Positions 26,024-35,383 are shown, counted from the stretch's first letter. The stretch is 64,000 nucleotides of DNA from Blastocatellia bacterium (GCA_025055075.1 JANWYV010000039.1:1-64000); one strand, 5' to 3'. The notes: generated by a model not told the origin, from the letters alone. Made by a program: numbers and translations.

Positions 26024-27046
26024 TCAGTGACGCGGCGAAGCTGCTCCCGCTAGGACGCGGTGAAACACCCGCACGTGTTCGGCAGCCGATCGGTTCCAAT
26101 CGAACATCCGAGCGCGCTCCACGCCCCGTTCTCGCAAACGCTCGCGCAAGGCGTCATCCTCAATCAACCGTCGCATCGCCTCGGCGATCTCCTCCACCGA
26201 ATAGGGATCCACGAGCAATCCCGCTTCCCCCACCACTTCCGCGCAACCCGTGCGGTTCGAGGTGATCACCGGACACCCGCAAGCCATGGCTTCGAGAATG
26301 GAGAGCCCGAATGTCTCTCGCAGCGAGGGCGCGACGAGTGCTCGGGCGCCTCGATACCACTTGGCAAGCTCGTGCTGCGGGAGAAGCCGACGGATGATCT
26401 TCACTCCCCGAATTCGAAACTCCCGAAGAATACGCCAGTCCCCGGGCGAGAGCACAATCAGATCCGGACGAAGCGCTTCCGAGAGCCGCGTATACGCCGC
26501 CAGAATCCGCTCGGTGTTCTTCATCGGATTGCCGCCGAAGATATGCAGCAGATATGGACGTTCGCGCAACGCGACATCGCCATCCGGCCTGAAGAGCTCG
26601 TGATCCACCCCATGCGGGATCGCATGAACCTTCTCCAGCGAGACCTCGAAGACCTCAGCGGCTTCCCGAGCAGCGAATTGCGAGGGCGCGATCACCGCCG
26701 CCACAACTTCCCGAAACCACACGCGATCCCGCTGAAGTCGAGCCTTCAGCCAAGGATGGTAGAGGCGGGCAATCACCCATTCCGCTTCCGAGACATAAAC
26801 CGGTGAGAAGATGCGCGCGCCATGGAACGTCACGATGACGGGAACGGAACTCTCCCGCAGCAGGAGAGGGATCGGTCGCATCCCTAACCCAGGATCCCAC
26901 ACCGCATCGCACTCAGGAGGGATCGGCCCCCATCTCCGAATCGGAATCACTTGAACTCCTAAGGCCGAAAGACAGCGCTCCACATTTTCTCGATAAACGC
27001 GATGACTCGCCGCATCTATCGAACGGGTCACAACAGCCAAGCGCAT
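26024..27046 (-). CDS. Glycosyltransferase family 4
   Basis: A 340-residue GT-B enzyme. The C-terminal nucleotide-sugar-binding domain is clear: GGNPMKNTERILAAYTRL, then EFRIRGVKII, ALVAPSLRETFGLSILEAMACGCPVITS with the EX7E pattern, and VVGEAGLLVDPYSVEEIAEAM. It is a retaining transferase acting on the cytoplasmic side of the membrane. Its start codon overlaps the stop of the preceding sulfotransferase by one base (TAATG). It is the last gene of the glycan cluster. The sugar is unknown. Confidence 0.88.
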   Translation of the reverse strand: MRLAVVTRSIDAASHRVYRENVERCLSALGVQVIPIRRWGPIPPECDAVWDPGLGMRPIPLLLRESSVPVIVTFHGARIFSPVYVSEAEWVIARLYHPWLKARLQRDRVWFREVVAAVIAPSQFAAREAAEVFEVSLEKVHAIPHGVDHELFRPDGDVALRERPYLLHIFGGNPMKNTERILAAYTRLSEALRPDLIVLSPGDWRILREFRIRGVKIIRRLLPQHELAKWYRGARALVAPSLRETFGLSILEAMACGCPVITSNRTGCAEVVGEAGLLVDPYSVEEIAEAMRRLIEDDALRERLRERGVERARMFDWNRSAAEHVRVFHRVLAGAASPRH

Positions 27047-27897
27047 TATTGCTCAACCTCGACCATCAGCCGTTCTACGCTCTCCCGCGAGTAGAAGTGC
27101 CAATACGGTCCATCGGTCTTGAGCAAGCGCTCCCCCAGAGCGCGCATGAGCGAGGCATCGTAGAGCGAACTCGCGTTTCGATTCTGCAAAGGGACGTTTA
27201 GCTCAGCGGCCTCGGGGACAATCGCACGGAGCGCTCGCCCGCCCGTCGCAATGATGTCCTCATATCGCAGGACAGCTCGCTCAGGAAGTACGCGCCAATA
27301 CTTCTCGAAGAACCATCCGAGAAGATAGAGCTGCCGCTCCCACCGATCCCGAATGCGAGCGAGTGCCCGCCGGAGAGAAGAGTCGAATAACTCGGCCATA
27401 GGCGCATAACCTCGATTTACCGGAAGGGAGACCGAATTCCAAGAGGCGAGCACGGCTAAAGGATTACGAATAATGGCATACGTAGGAAAATCGCGCGCCA
27501 GCCTCTCCAAGGGCGCCGTGAATGTCCCCGGATGCTTGACGACGAGCCAGAATTCGGGAGGAAGAGGCTTCTCGATACGAATCTTTCCGTGCGTCGCCAC
27601 ACGTCGTCTGAGTTTCCCCCAACGATACTCTTCCATGACATTCGCAGGAATCCCTCCACGAATATGAAGGGAAGGAGCACAGCCCAAGAGCGAGATGTCC
27701 CTTCGGGTCTTCTCGAAGAATCGGCGAACGGATCGGCACACCCCGTTTGCGTCCCCGCGCATCATCCCGACGAAGAATCGTACCCCCATTCCTGGTTCGA
27801 CCAAGGCGAGAACGTTGGGGAGCTGATTCAACAGCCAGCAGGCGAGCGTCGTCCCGGATCGGGGAACTCCTGTGAGGAGGATATCGCGCTCAGGCAT
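27046..27897 (-). CDS. Sulfotransferase family protein (cluster copy 2)
   Basis: A 283-residue PAPS-dependent sulfotransferase of the Sulfotransfer_3-like group. The 5'-phosphosulphate-binding loop is at the start (DILLTGVPRSGTTLACWLLNQL), and a 3'-phosphate-binding IIRNPLAVLASW region follows in the middle. The start at 27897 has AGGAAAG a few bases upstream and overlaps the preceding glycosyltransferase by 8 bases; the ORF could begin 6 codons earlier. Together with copy 1 this implies a doubly or alternatively sulfated surface product. The acceptor is unknown. Confidence 0.82.
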   Translation of the reverse strand: MPERDILLTGVPRSGTTLACWLLNQLPNVLALVEPGMGVRFFVGMMRGDANGVCRSVRRFFEKTRRDISLLGCAPSLHIRGGIPANVMEEYRWGKLRRRVATHGKIRIEKPLPPEFWLVVKHPGTFTAPLERLARDFPTYAIIRNPLAVLASWNSVSLPVNRGYAPMAELFDSSLRRALARIRDRWERQLYLLGWFFEKYWRVLPERAVLRYEDIIATGGRALRAIVPEAAELNVPLQNRNASSLYDASLMRALGERLLKTDGPYWHFYSRESVERLMVEVEQ

Positions 27898-28819
27898 CGT
27901 TCTTTCCTGCACCATCTCGAAGGTAGGCTTCGAGTTGAGCTGTCACTGTATTTTTGTCGAAGGCAAATTGGACCAACCCGACGAGACTTTGTCGAAGCAC
28001 AGCCCAATAGGAGAGACCGTGCTTTCGAGCGAAGCGAAGACCGTTACGAAAGGCGTACTTCACGGTCCGAGGGAAGTTTTGCCGCATGGAGAGCCCACCG
28101 CCTGAAGGTCCCCCGTGGTAGACAAAGGTCGAGAGATCGAGCAGGAGTCGGAATCCCGCGCGGCGGGCGCGTAGGCAATAATCATCGTCTTCAAAGAGCC
28201 CATGCGCAAACGACTCATCAAGATAACCAATCGTCCGAACGAGATCGCCGGAAATCGCCAAGCAGAATCCGATGAGCCGATCCACGGGAATCGCGCGCTT
28301 CCCGACACGTTGGCGGAGGCGTAGAGCGAATCGCTCGATCCGCTCCTGCTCTTCGAGCGAAAGATCTTTGATCCGAGGAAATAAATGCGTGTTTTGATAA
28401 GCCGTCACCCAATTGGTGACCGGCCCCACTAACCCGACCCCCGGCCCTTCGCTCAGGACCTCGAGGAGTCGGTCCAAGGAACCTTCGGGAAGATAGAGGT
28501 CGTCATTCAGAATCACAAGCACCTGGCCATCGGCGCGACGCATCCCCCGATTGTAACTTCCCCCGAAGCCGAGATTCCGCGGGTTCTGCAAGAACTGATA
28601 ATCGCCAAACGCCCGACGGAACTCCGGCTCATATTTCTGCACGAGGGCCAATGTCTGCCGGCTCAGGGGAGAAGCATCATCGAGCAGGATCAGTTGCTTA
28701 TCCGTTGAGCCGTTTCGCAAAAGGCTCGGGAAAAATAAGCGGTCGATCACCTCCAGTACGGCTGGCCCCGCGTTATACATCGAAGTAATGAGAGTCGCCG
28801 TGAGCTTGCCCGATGTCAT
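27890..28819 (-). CDS. Glycosyltransferase family 2 (rhamnosyltransferase-like)
   Basis: A 309-residue GT-A enzyme with ATLITSMYNAGPAVLEVIDRL, the DxD-like ILNDDLYLPEGSL, GFGGSYNRGMRRADGQVL, and an acceptor region FEDDDYCLRARRAGF resembling the ED.DyclR motif of rhamnosyltransferases. It is an inverting enzyme acting on the cytoplasmic side. The start at 28819 is set by an ATGA overlap with the upstream sulfotransferase; the 40 residues further upstream are not protein-like. Confidence 0.88.
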   Translation of the reverse strand: MTSGKLTATLITSMYNAGPAVLEVIDRLFFPSLLRNGSTDKQLILLDDASPLSRQTLALVQKYEPEFRRAFGDYQFLQNPRNLGFGGSYNRGMRRADGQVLVILNDDLYLPEGSLDRLLEVLSEGPGVGLVGPVTNWVTAYQNTHLFPRIKDLSLEEQERIERFALRLRQRVGKRAIPVDRLIGFCLAISGDLVRTIGYLDESFAHGLFEDDDYCLRARRAGFRLLLDLSTFVYHGGPSGGGLSMRQNFPRTVKYAFRNGLRFARKHGLSYWAVLRQSLVGLVQFAFDKNTVTAQLEAYLRDGAGKNDA

Positions 28820-29646
28820 GGCAGATATCCGAGAAGCTCGAGCGTGGGTTTCAAAATCCCTAATACTTCGCGCTGCATCTCGTCGCTCAGGTTCTCGCGC
28901 CAACGTCCGACGCGCTGACGGTGATCCCGACGCGACCAAACCGATTGATACCGGGCTTGGTAAGAGCCAATCGTGGAGTTTTGAATCTTCTCGGAGAATG
29001 CGACGACCTCCGGATGAAGGGGGAGACCGAGATATGCGAAGAGCTGTTGCGCGACGTCCTGGGGATGGGCCACCAGGTCTTCATAGCGGATCTGGAGGTG
29101 CGGGACATCGGCCAAATCGTTCAATCCAATATGGATAATCTCGCGCCAAGCATGGGCACAGCGGATGATCCCCTGATATCGGGTGAACAAATCGCGCCAT
29201 TGAGGTGGACGCTCATGAGCCCACCAACGCCCTCCGATCCCCGGAAGAAGCGAACAGGCCACATCGCGTCCGTCCCGAACAATATGGATGAATTTCGCTT
29301 CAGGAAAGACGGCTCGCAAGAAGGGAATGCGCAGGACGTTCCGAGGATTCTTCTCCACAATGAGGCGAGCGTCGCCTTTGCGCCAGCGAAACCACCATCG
29401 AATGAACGTTCGAACCATCGGAGTCGCCTGCTCTGCCGTAAAGCGATCCGACCCGTTCACCCCACGCCCGGCGATCCGCCAAGGAACATAGGCCTCGAAA
29501 ATGTACTTCACATCGGGGTGCGCCCCCACCAGTTCACCCAGGATGCTCGTGCCCGATCGAGAAACCCCGACGATAAAAGCGACGTTCAGGGAACAGCGAT
29601 CGAATCGATTAAGCTTTTCGATCTCTTGATCCCCCCTCAGCTTCAT
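28816..29646 (-). CDS. Sulfotransferase family protein (cluster copy 1)
   Basis: A 276-residue PAPS-dependent sulfotransferase with the PSB loop VAFIVGVSRSGTSILGELVG, a KNPRNVLRIPFL segment, and the 3'-phosphate motif FIHIVRDGRDVACSLLPG; RYEDLVAHPQDVAQQLFAYLGL is the usual C-terminal family signature. The ATG at 29646 is chosen because the region before it is low-complexity and basic; an in-frame start at 29730 is possible. Its stop overlaps the next glycosyltransferase in an ATGA junction. Confidence 0.84.
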   Translation of the reverse strand: MKLRGDQEIEKLNRFDRCSLNVAFIVGVSRSGTSILGELVGAHPDVKYIFEAYVPWRIAGRGVNGSDRFTAEQATPMVRTFIRWWFRWRKGDARLIVEKNPRNVLRIPFLRAVFPEAKFIHIVRDGRDVACSLLPGIGGRWWAHERPPQWRDLFTRYQGIIRCAHAWREIIHIGLNDLADVPHLQIRYEDLVAHPQDVAQQLFAYLGLPLHPEVVAFSEKIQNSTIGSYQARYQSVWSRRDHRQRVGRWRENLSDEMQREVLGILKPTLELLGYLP

Positions 29647-29759
29647 CGCCCTTTCACTCCATCTCCTGCAGCTCCCTAGGGAAGCTCTTTTTTTAAGCCT
29701 CTTCTCTTGCCCGCCCTTCCGAACGAGCACGCATCGAGCTGTTCACCCCCAATTGCCGC

Positions 29760-30665
29760 TCATGCGATTCGAATCCACAATGAAGCTCCATTTCGATTCA
29801 CCTCCCGCATCCGCGGATGTTCCCACAGGGGATCCAGCACGCGCGACAGCTCCGGATCCCGGCTGATGAAGGCATTCGGAAGGAGGACCTCGATTCCCGG
29901 ATCGCGCGCCAGCAGCCAGACGGCCAGCAGATACTGCTCCGAATAATAGCGCTTCCCCCAATTCGGAGGATAGTCATAGGGCAAGAAGATGTCGTGAAAC
30001 TGCACGATTACCCCCCGTCGCAGGCGGGGCAGGACGTCCAAGAAGACGACCGTCACATCCGAATTCATGAAGCAGCGATGCGAGCCGTCAATGAAGAGGA
30101 TGTCATCGCTCTCTAGCTCGTCAAAAAGCCGAGGATCCAGATCTTCGAGGCGTTCGCGAATGAGGACATCGCAGAGCGCGGCGACGGCGATCCGCGGATG
30201 CGGATCTATAGCGATGATCCGCGTCGCGAGCCCTCCATCTCGAATGGCCCGGCGCGCGAAGCGCGTCGAATAGCCGGAGCCGATCTCCACATATCGCCGC
30301 GGGGAGAAAAGGCGAAGGAGAGAATAAAGGCTCACGGCGTCTAAGGCCGGAATCCAGAGATTCCCCCCTCTCCAGCACGGCTCTCCCGGATCGGATGCGA
30401 GCATGGGGATGCGCCACAGGTCTTCTTGGAAGCGCAGGAAGCTTTTCAAGCGTTCTCGATATGCTGACCGCTGCCGATCGAAAAATGCATAGAGCGCGGC
30501 ATGGGGGGGCTTCCCATAGCCATAGCGCGGGACCGGGCGCACGCGCGCGTCCACGAATAAAAGCCGGCTCTCCCGGAGCGCTCTGACGACGGCTGTCGCA
30601 ATGCTCCAAGCGCGCACGAGCGAAGGCCGCGTTGTCCATTCGGCGATTTTGTGCCGAAGTTTCAT
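29760..30665 (-). CDS. Class I SAM-dependent methyltransferase (Methyltransf_24 type)
   Basis: A 301-residue methyltransferase. The SAM-binding motif I is YVEIGSGYSTRFARRAI, motif II IIAIDPHPR, followed by DDILFIDGSHRCFMNSDVT and GVIVQFHDIFLPYDYPP. This pattern is typical of O-methyltransferases in polysaccharide or natural-product clusters. It starts in an ATGA overlap with the preceding methyltransferase. A gap of about 114 bases follows before the sulfotransferase, so an internal promoter there is possible. Confidence 0.85.
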   Translation of the reverse strand: MKLRHKIAEWTTRPSLVRAWSIATAVVRALRESRLLFVDARVRPVPRYGYGKPPHAALYAFFDRQRSAYRERLKSFLRFQEDLWRIPMLASDPGEPCWRGGNLWIPALDAVSLYSLLRLFSPRRYVEIGSGYSTRFARRAIRDGGLATRIIAIDPHPRIAVAALCDVLIRERLEDLDPRLFDELESDDILFIDGSHRCFMNSDVTVVFLDVLPRLRRGVIVQFHDIFLPYDYPPNWGKRYYSEQYLLAVWLLARDPGIEVLLPNAFISRDPELSRVLDPLWEHPRMREVNRNGASLWIRIA

Positions 30666-31291
30666 CGCCCTTTTGCCGTCGTCGCGTCTCGCTTCATCGC
30701 GAGAACGCGCAGCTCATTATACACGATCAACTCGCCGAGCCAACGCCACGGGATCGGATAATAGCGCTTGGCCAGGATGGAGAATCCGCGCGGGACGAGC
30801 GCGCGCACAAGGCGCGGATAGTCGAAATAGGTCTTATGCGTGCGATCCACTTTGAAGCCCGTCGCCGTCGGCACGCGAATGCTCAACACCCCACCCGGCT
30901 TGAGGACGCGATGGATTTCGTCCAGCGCCACCTCCGGCGCCTCCAAATGCTCCAGGACATGGCAGAGGAGAACGCCATCGAACGATGCCGCCGGAAAGGG
31001 AAGGCGATAGAGGTCGCTCTGCACGCACCGATACCCTCGTTCGACGCAGTAGCGCACGCAGTAGAAGTTATGATCCACGCCGAAGGCCTCCGGGTAGACG
31101 CGGAAGAAATGGCCAATGCCGCATCCGACATCCAAGACGCGTCCGCGAAATTCCTTGAGATGAGGTCGGAACGAGCGCTCCAACGCTGCGAAGACCAAAC
31201 GCACGAGCCATCGCGGATATTTCATCCCCGTGAGGTACTCGAAATAAGCTCGACTTCTCGTCGTCTCCTCGCCCCGATACATCTTCTTCAC
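30662..31291 (-). CDS. Class I SAM-dependent methyltransferase (Methyltransf_11 type)
   Basis: A methyltransferase of about 209 residues. Motif I is GRVLDVGCGIGHFFRVYPE, followed by VDHNFYCVRYC, FDGVLLCHVLEHLEAPEVALDEIHRVLKPGGVLSIRVPT. This is a small-molecule methyltransferase of the UbiE/Methyltransf_11 group, here likely acting on a sugar or lipid intermediate. The GTG at 31291 overlaps the upstream glycosyltransferase stop (GTGA); an ATG at 31282 is the alternative. The open frame continues far upstream but is a shadow of the glycosyltransferase gene. Confidence 0.82.
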   Translation of the reverse strand: MKKMYRGEETTRSRAYFEYLTGMKYPRWLVRLVFAALERSFRPHLKEFRGRVLDVGCGIGHFFRVYPEAFGVDHNFYCVRYCVERGYRCVQSDLYRLPFPAASFDGVLLCHVLEHLEAPEVALDEIHRVLKPGGVLSIRVPTATGFKVDRTHKTYFDYPRLVRALVPRGFSILAKRYYPIPWRWLGELIVYNELRVLAMKRDATTAKGR

Positions 31292-32544
31292 GCGTTGTGC
31301 GACGTCGCACGCCGTTCTCCGTAGACGCACCGCCCGCGCCACATGACACCCGCCCCGGACCAGAGGCGCCATGGTACGGCGAAAGCAATGGCGGCGAAAA
31401 CGGCGTAGCCGAGGAAAGCGAGTCCCGCCGAGAGCGGCGTCAGCCGATCCGCCCAGCTCAAGCGCAAGGTCAGCCCGGTCATTGCCAGGTAAGCCATAGC
31501 TGCCGGTAAGGCCAAAGAAGCAGCGTGATCTCCCGCGCTCACTAATGTTCCAAGAAGCGCGAGTGGTGGAAAGACGGTGAGCCATAGGAGCATGCTTCCC
31601 CCGATAAGGGCGATCGGCCATCTCCGCCCAACTGCCGAACAGATCGAACGACTGTAGGCTTCCCAGATCTCCGCGAGCGTCGCGCGCGCCGGTGTGCGCA
31701 CCAGAGGAGCGCCCTCCACCGCGAGGACGCGATATCCGCGCTGCTTCAGCCGTATCCCGAGGATCGTTTCATCGAGCACTTCCCCACGAATCGCCGCGTA
31801 TCCTCCGATCTCCTCCAGTGCGCTCCGTCGTATGAGCGTGAACGCGCCAATGGTGAACGCTGGATCGCCGACATACGCCGACAGCAGAGCCAGCGGATGG
31901 AATGAACGCCATCGCCGGCCTCCTTCAGATGGGCGAAGGCCCCCCTTCCTCTCTCGCCAAGCGGCGATGAGCATGCCCAAGCGCAACAGGTTCAACGCTT
32001 GAGGCTCGACGACTCGATCCCAGAAGCTCACGTATTCGAACTTGGGGAGTAAGGACACCGCATCCAGCTGACGCTCGCGCGCCAGTGACAATGCCGTCCG
32101 CACAGCCGCTGGGTGCGCGACGATGTCGGCATCGACGGCCAAGATCCACTCTCCCCTCGCTATGGCTAATGCTTGCTGAAGCGCAAACGGCTTCCCTCGC
32201 CATCCAGGAGGCGGTTCTTCCCCATCCAAGACGCGCATTCGGGAATCCGATCGCGCCATCTCTCTCAAGATATCCAGCGTACGATCCGTCGAGCGATCGT
32301 TGACGACAATAACCTCCAATCGGGGATAATCTTGCCGCAATAGCGATCCAATGGCCTCGCGCAAAATTCGATGCTCCTCATTTCGCGCCGGGACCAGGAT
32401 CGAGACCAAGGGCCACTCGGAATCCGCTTCTGCCGACCCCTGCGCCACCGAAGAGAGCACGAACCGATATCTCCAGAGGACCATCGCGACCGTAAAGAGT
32501 ATGAGCCAGAACGCGGCGCTGCTCCACAGGAGCATCTCCATCAT
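31288..32544 (-). CDS. Membrane glycosyltransferase family 2
   Basis: A 418-residue processive-type GT2 with an N-terminal membrane helix, the SILVPARNEEHRILREAI nucleotide site, AVDADIVAHPAAV (DxD), GAFTLIRRSALEEIGGY, VLDETILGIRLKQRGYR, and three or four C-terminal transmembrane helices (about residues 325-400). The layout resembles HpnB and cellulose-synthase-like enzymes that use a lipid acceptor at the membrane. It overlaps both neighbours by 4 bases (ATGA upstream, GTGA downstream). Confidence 0.86.
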   Translation of the reverse strand: MMEMLLWSSAAFWLILFTVAMVLWRYRFVLSSVAQGSAEADSEWPLVSILVPARNEEHRILREAIGSLLRQDYPRLEVIVVNDRSTDRTLDILREMARSDSRMRVLDGEEPPPGWRGKPFALQQALAIARGEWILAVDADIVAHPAAVRTALSLARERQLDAVSLLPKFEYVSFWDRVVEPQALNLLRLGMLIAAWRERKGGLRPSEGGRRWRSFHPLALLSAYVGDPAFTIGAFTLIRRSALEEIGGYAAIRGEVLDETILGIRLKQRGYRVLAVEGAPLVRTPARATLAEIWEAYSRSICSAVGRRWPIALIGGSMLLWLTVFPPLALLGTLVSAGDHAASLALPAAMAYLAMTGLTLRLSWADRLTPLSAGLAFLGYAVFAAIAFAVPWRLWSGAGVMWRGRCVYGERRATSHNA

Positions 32545-33836
32545 CTTCCTTCCACTCCAAGAGGGGATCGAGCTGAGAAACCAACGGGCTCGCGATTCCC
32601 GAGCCGAGCGTTCAGAAACGCTTCAATCGTCGTCGCCGCTGCTTTCACTCCATCAAGGTCGCGATGGGCGCGCTGCAATCGCTGCATGTTCCGCGCATAG
32701 ATCTCCCGATGCGCGAGCATTTCTTCCAAGGTTTGCTCGAGCTGCTTCGGGTCAGCTAACACCTCAGGAAGGGCGAGCAACCGCCCCGCTCCTAGCTCCT
32801 CAATCTCCCGTCCGATTAACTCCTGCTCGAAGTGCGTGGCGACGATCAAGCACGGCGTCCCCGCGGCGATGGCTTGATAGAGGGTCCCGGCTCCGCCGTG
32901 GCAGATCACCAGATCCGAACGCTCCATTACGAGGCGCCCAGGCAGAAACCGCTCAACGCGCACGTTCTCTGGAACCTCTCCGGGCGCAAAGCTGATCTGT
33001 CCTCCGGTCGTCAAGATGGCGCGATACGGCATGCGGCTGAGCAGATCCAGCACCTGTCGGAATAACCCGGGATGACCCGTGCTCCCAAGCGTCACATAGA
33101 TGACGGGGCGTTGGCTCGTCCACTCGGCCAGCCATTCCGGTTCCGGTGACGACGGTTCCCAATATATTGGGCCAACGCGCACGAAGTTCTCCGGCAACGG
33201 ACGCGTCGGGGCCAGAAACTCGCTATCCAAAATCAGATTCAGGTCACCCAAAAAAAGCTCCCACAAATCGCGCTTCGGCTCCAAGCCGTATTGCGCGAGC
33301 AAGCGCCGATAGGGGCGAATCTTGTAGCGCAGGAGCCAACGGAACCCCCAAGGGATTACCATGTCGCTCATTCGCTCGCCCAGCAGGCGCCGAACCCAGA
33401 AGGCCGGCGCGGTTCGAAACGCTCGATAGGGCTTCGCCGCATAGGGATAAAGCCACCGCCCTCCAAGAAGGGAAACAATCGGGACCCTCCGTGCTCTGGC
33501 CGAGATGAACATCGTCAATCGAAAATCCACGACGACCAAATCCGGCCGCAGGCGATCGAGCAACTCCAACTCAGCGCGCACATGGGCACGGAGCCATCGC
33601 TCGTCGGGTCTCTTCCAAAATGACCGCAGGATGCCGAGCCCTTCGCCTGCTGGGATATCGGGCAGCTCGACGTAGCCGAGACGAGGGACCTCAAGCGCCC
33701 ACTCTCGGAGAAAGCGAGGCGCGCCCGCCAAGAGGACGCGATGGCCGCGCCGATCCAGCTCGCGCGCGATCATCAGGCAACGTCCAGCATGGGCGAGAAC
33801 CGTCGAAGCCGGCGCGAAGAGGATTCGCCCCCTCAT
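32541..33836 (-). CDS. Glycosyltransferase family 1 (MGT/UGT-like)
   Basis: A 431-residue GT-B enzyme of the MGT-type group (macrolide/sterol/glycopeptidolipid glycosyltransferases). It opens with RILFAPASTVLAHAGRCLMIARELDRRGHRV and has a donor domain with VIYVTLGSTGHPG, VRVERFLPGRLVMERSDLVICHGGAGTLYQAIAAGTPCLIVATHFEQ. Enzymes of this family glycosylate lipids or small molecules. The start at 33836 (MRGRILFAPAS) is preferred; ten extra codons lie upstream. It overlaps the membrane GT2 by 4 bases. Confidence 0.87.
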   Translation of the reverse strand: MRGRILFAPASTVLAHAGRCLMIARELDRRGHRVLLAGAPRFLREWALEVPRLGYVELPDIPAGEGLGILRSFWKRPDERWLRAHVRAELELLDRLRPDLVVVDFRLTMFISARARRVPIVSLLGGRWLYPYAAKPYRAFRTAPAFWVRRLLGERMSDMVIPWGFRWLLRYKIRPYRRLLAQYGLEPKRDLWELFLGDLNLILDSEFLAPTRPLPENFVRVGPIYWEPSSPEPEWLAEWTSQRPVIYVTLGSTGHPGLFRQVLDLLSRMPYRAILTTGGQISFAPGEVPENVRVERFLPGRLVMERSDLVICHGGAGTLYQAIAAGTPCLIVATHFEQELIGREIEELGAGRLLALPEVLADPKQLEQTLEEMLAHREIYARNMQRLQRAHRDLDGVKAAATTIEAFLNARLGNREPVGFSARSPLGVEGR

Positions 33837-33978
33837 GCTTTCTCTCGCAGGCTGCTCCCGCGACATCTCCCGCTGTGTGACCGGCGCATGCTCGCTATCG
33901 TGCGTTCATCGGCCATCGGTGAGGCCGATGGATAGGCAGACATGGGGACCGATGCAGACGTCAAGCGCCGCAGAGGCC

Positions 33979-34962
33979 TCAATATTCGAAGACCAAAACA
34001 CCCGCATTGAAGCCCGCGCCAAAGGTCACCATCAGGATTTTATCCCCCCGCTTCACGCGGCCATGACGTACATTCTCATCGAGCGAGATGGGGAGTTCTG
34101 CTGAGATCGTATTCCCGTAGCGCTCGTAATCCTGGATGATGCGCTCGCGCGGGATGCCCGCTGCTCGCGCCGCCTCCTCAAAGAGCGGCTTGCTCGGCTG
34201 GTGGATGAACGCCACGTCAATCTCCTCGCGCGAGATCCCAGCGGCTTGTAACGCTCCCTCGATACAGGCGCCCAAGTTATTGCGCAAGACCTCGAACATG
34301 ATCTCCCGCCGCCCCATGTAGAAACTCCCTCGGTATTCGGGCGGGATACGAGGCGAAGGCAAGGACGTCTCGTGCGGCATGGTGATCACATCATAATACT
34401 CCCCCTTAGTCCAGAGCCCGCCCGAGAAGAAATGTCCACGATCAGCCGCCTCGATCAAGACTCCGCCCGCGCCGTCGCCGAAGATCGCGCGATGCATCGG
34501 ATTGCGAAAGGGATTCCCGCGCGAGACGATCGTCCCTGCTAGGACGAGGATGCGTCGTTCTCCTGTGGCGATGCAGCGCAAGGCGTAGTCCATCCCGGCG
34601 ACCCATCCCACGCAGGACATGCCCACGTCCACCGCCGGACAATAAGCCCCGAGCTTGTATTGAACGACGCTTGCTGTCGAGGGCTCGTGATAATCCCCCG
34701 GGGTCGCACTGACGATGATGCGATCCAGTTCCTCGGGTGAGAGGCGGGCCGTTTCCAAGATCCGCCGGGCTGCCTTAACGATGATGTCCGAGCAGGCTTC
34801 ATCTTCATCCACCGCTCGGCGTTCCACGGCTCCCAGGAGTCGCCGAATCTGCCCATCCGATTCTTCGAGCCCGAGAATCTCCGAGTTTGTGATCACGCGC
34901 TGCGGCAAGTACGAGCCTGTCGCGGCAATTCGTGCAGGAATGTTCGCGTAGCTGTAGATCAT
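33979..34962 (-). CDS. 3-oxoacyl-ACP synthase III-like ketosynthase (FabH family)
   Basis: A 327-residue KAS III protein with the Cys-His-Asn triad visible: C117 (VDVGMSCVGWVAG), H254 (FIHQPSKPL), N284 (YGNTISAEL). It starts Claisen condensation between an acyl-CoA and malonyl-ACP, or an analogous acyl transfer. The ATG at 34962 has GGGAGGAG upstream. Position as first gene of the glycan cluster, with no other fatty-acid or polyketide genes present, suggests a specialised acyl starter for a glycolipid rather than housekeeping FabH. A 142-base gap separates it from the GT1 gene. Confidence 0.88.
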   Translation of the reverse strand: MIYSYANIPARIAATGSYLPQRVITNSEILGLEESDGQIRRLLGAVERRAVDEDEACSDIIVKAARRILETARLSPEELDRIIVSATPGDYHEPSTASVVQYKLGAYCPAVDVGMSCVGWVAGMDYALRCIATGERRILVLAGTIVSRGNPFRNPMHRAIFGDGAGGVLIEAADRGHFFSGGLWTKGEYYDVITMPHETSLPSPRIPPEYRGSFYMGRREIMFEVLRNNLGACIEGALQAAGISREEIDVAFIHQPSKPLFEEAARAAGIPRERIIQDYERYGNTISAELPISLDENVRHGRVKRGDKILMVTFGAGFNAGVLVFEY

Positions 34963-35182
34963 CGCCGCTCCTCCCGAGAGAGGGATTTCCTCCGCCGAAA
35001 GTTTGACCTCGGGTGAATTGATGTCCTGGGCATTGCAGGGGGATTCGCGCCGCGGGCGCACAACCCCCTACCTCGTCGCTTTCGTAAGTGCACTCGCTCA
35101 GCTCCTTCGATCGGTTCTTCGACTCCGCACCTTCGCGGAGCAGCCGCGCACTCGCGAGACCGAGCACCGGCGAGTAGCAAAG

Positions 35183-35209
35183 ACTATAGACAAGACCGCG
35201 AGTTGTCAA
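35183..35209 (-). promoter_or_regulatory. Promoter for the FabH-like gene and glycan cluster
   Basis: On the minus strand a perfect TTGACA (35209-35204) and TATAGT (35188-35183), with a short 15-base spacer. The transcript leader would be about 215 nt before the start at 34962. Confidence 0.4.
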
Positions 35210-35268
35210 GCGAAAAAAAATTCTCCCTCTAGAGACCTGTCATCGCGAGGGCACTCGTCCCCAAATTC

Positions 35269-35299
35269 TTGACGAGCTTCGCATCGCTCCTCCTATAAT
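35269..35299 (+). promoter_or_regulatory. Promoter for the AAA+ ATPase gene
   Basis: TTGACG at 35269-35274, a 19-base spacer and a perfect TATAAT at 35294-35299. The leader is about 78 nt to the start at 35384. Confidence 0.5.
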
Positions 35300-35383
35300 C
35301 GTCTTCGGGAAGGCAACATCGCGCGCGGAGCCGACGTCTAAGGCGGTGGTGAAGCGCGAGGACAACGGCGAGGGAGGACAGCC

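Larger units (their letters stand above)
34963..35383. other. Divergent intergenic region between the glycan cluster and the AAA+ gene
   Basis: Contains no reading frame of interest. It holds opposing promoters at 35183-35209 (minus) and 35269-35299 (plus). A run of eight adenines at 35213-35220 lies between them. Confidence 0.6.
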
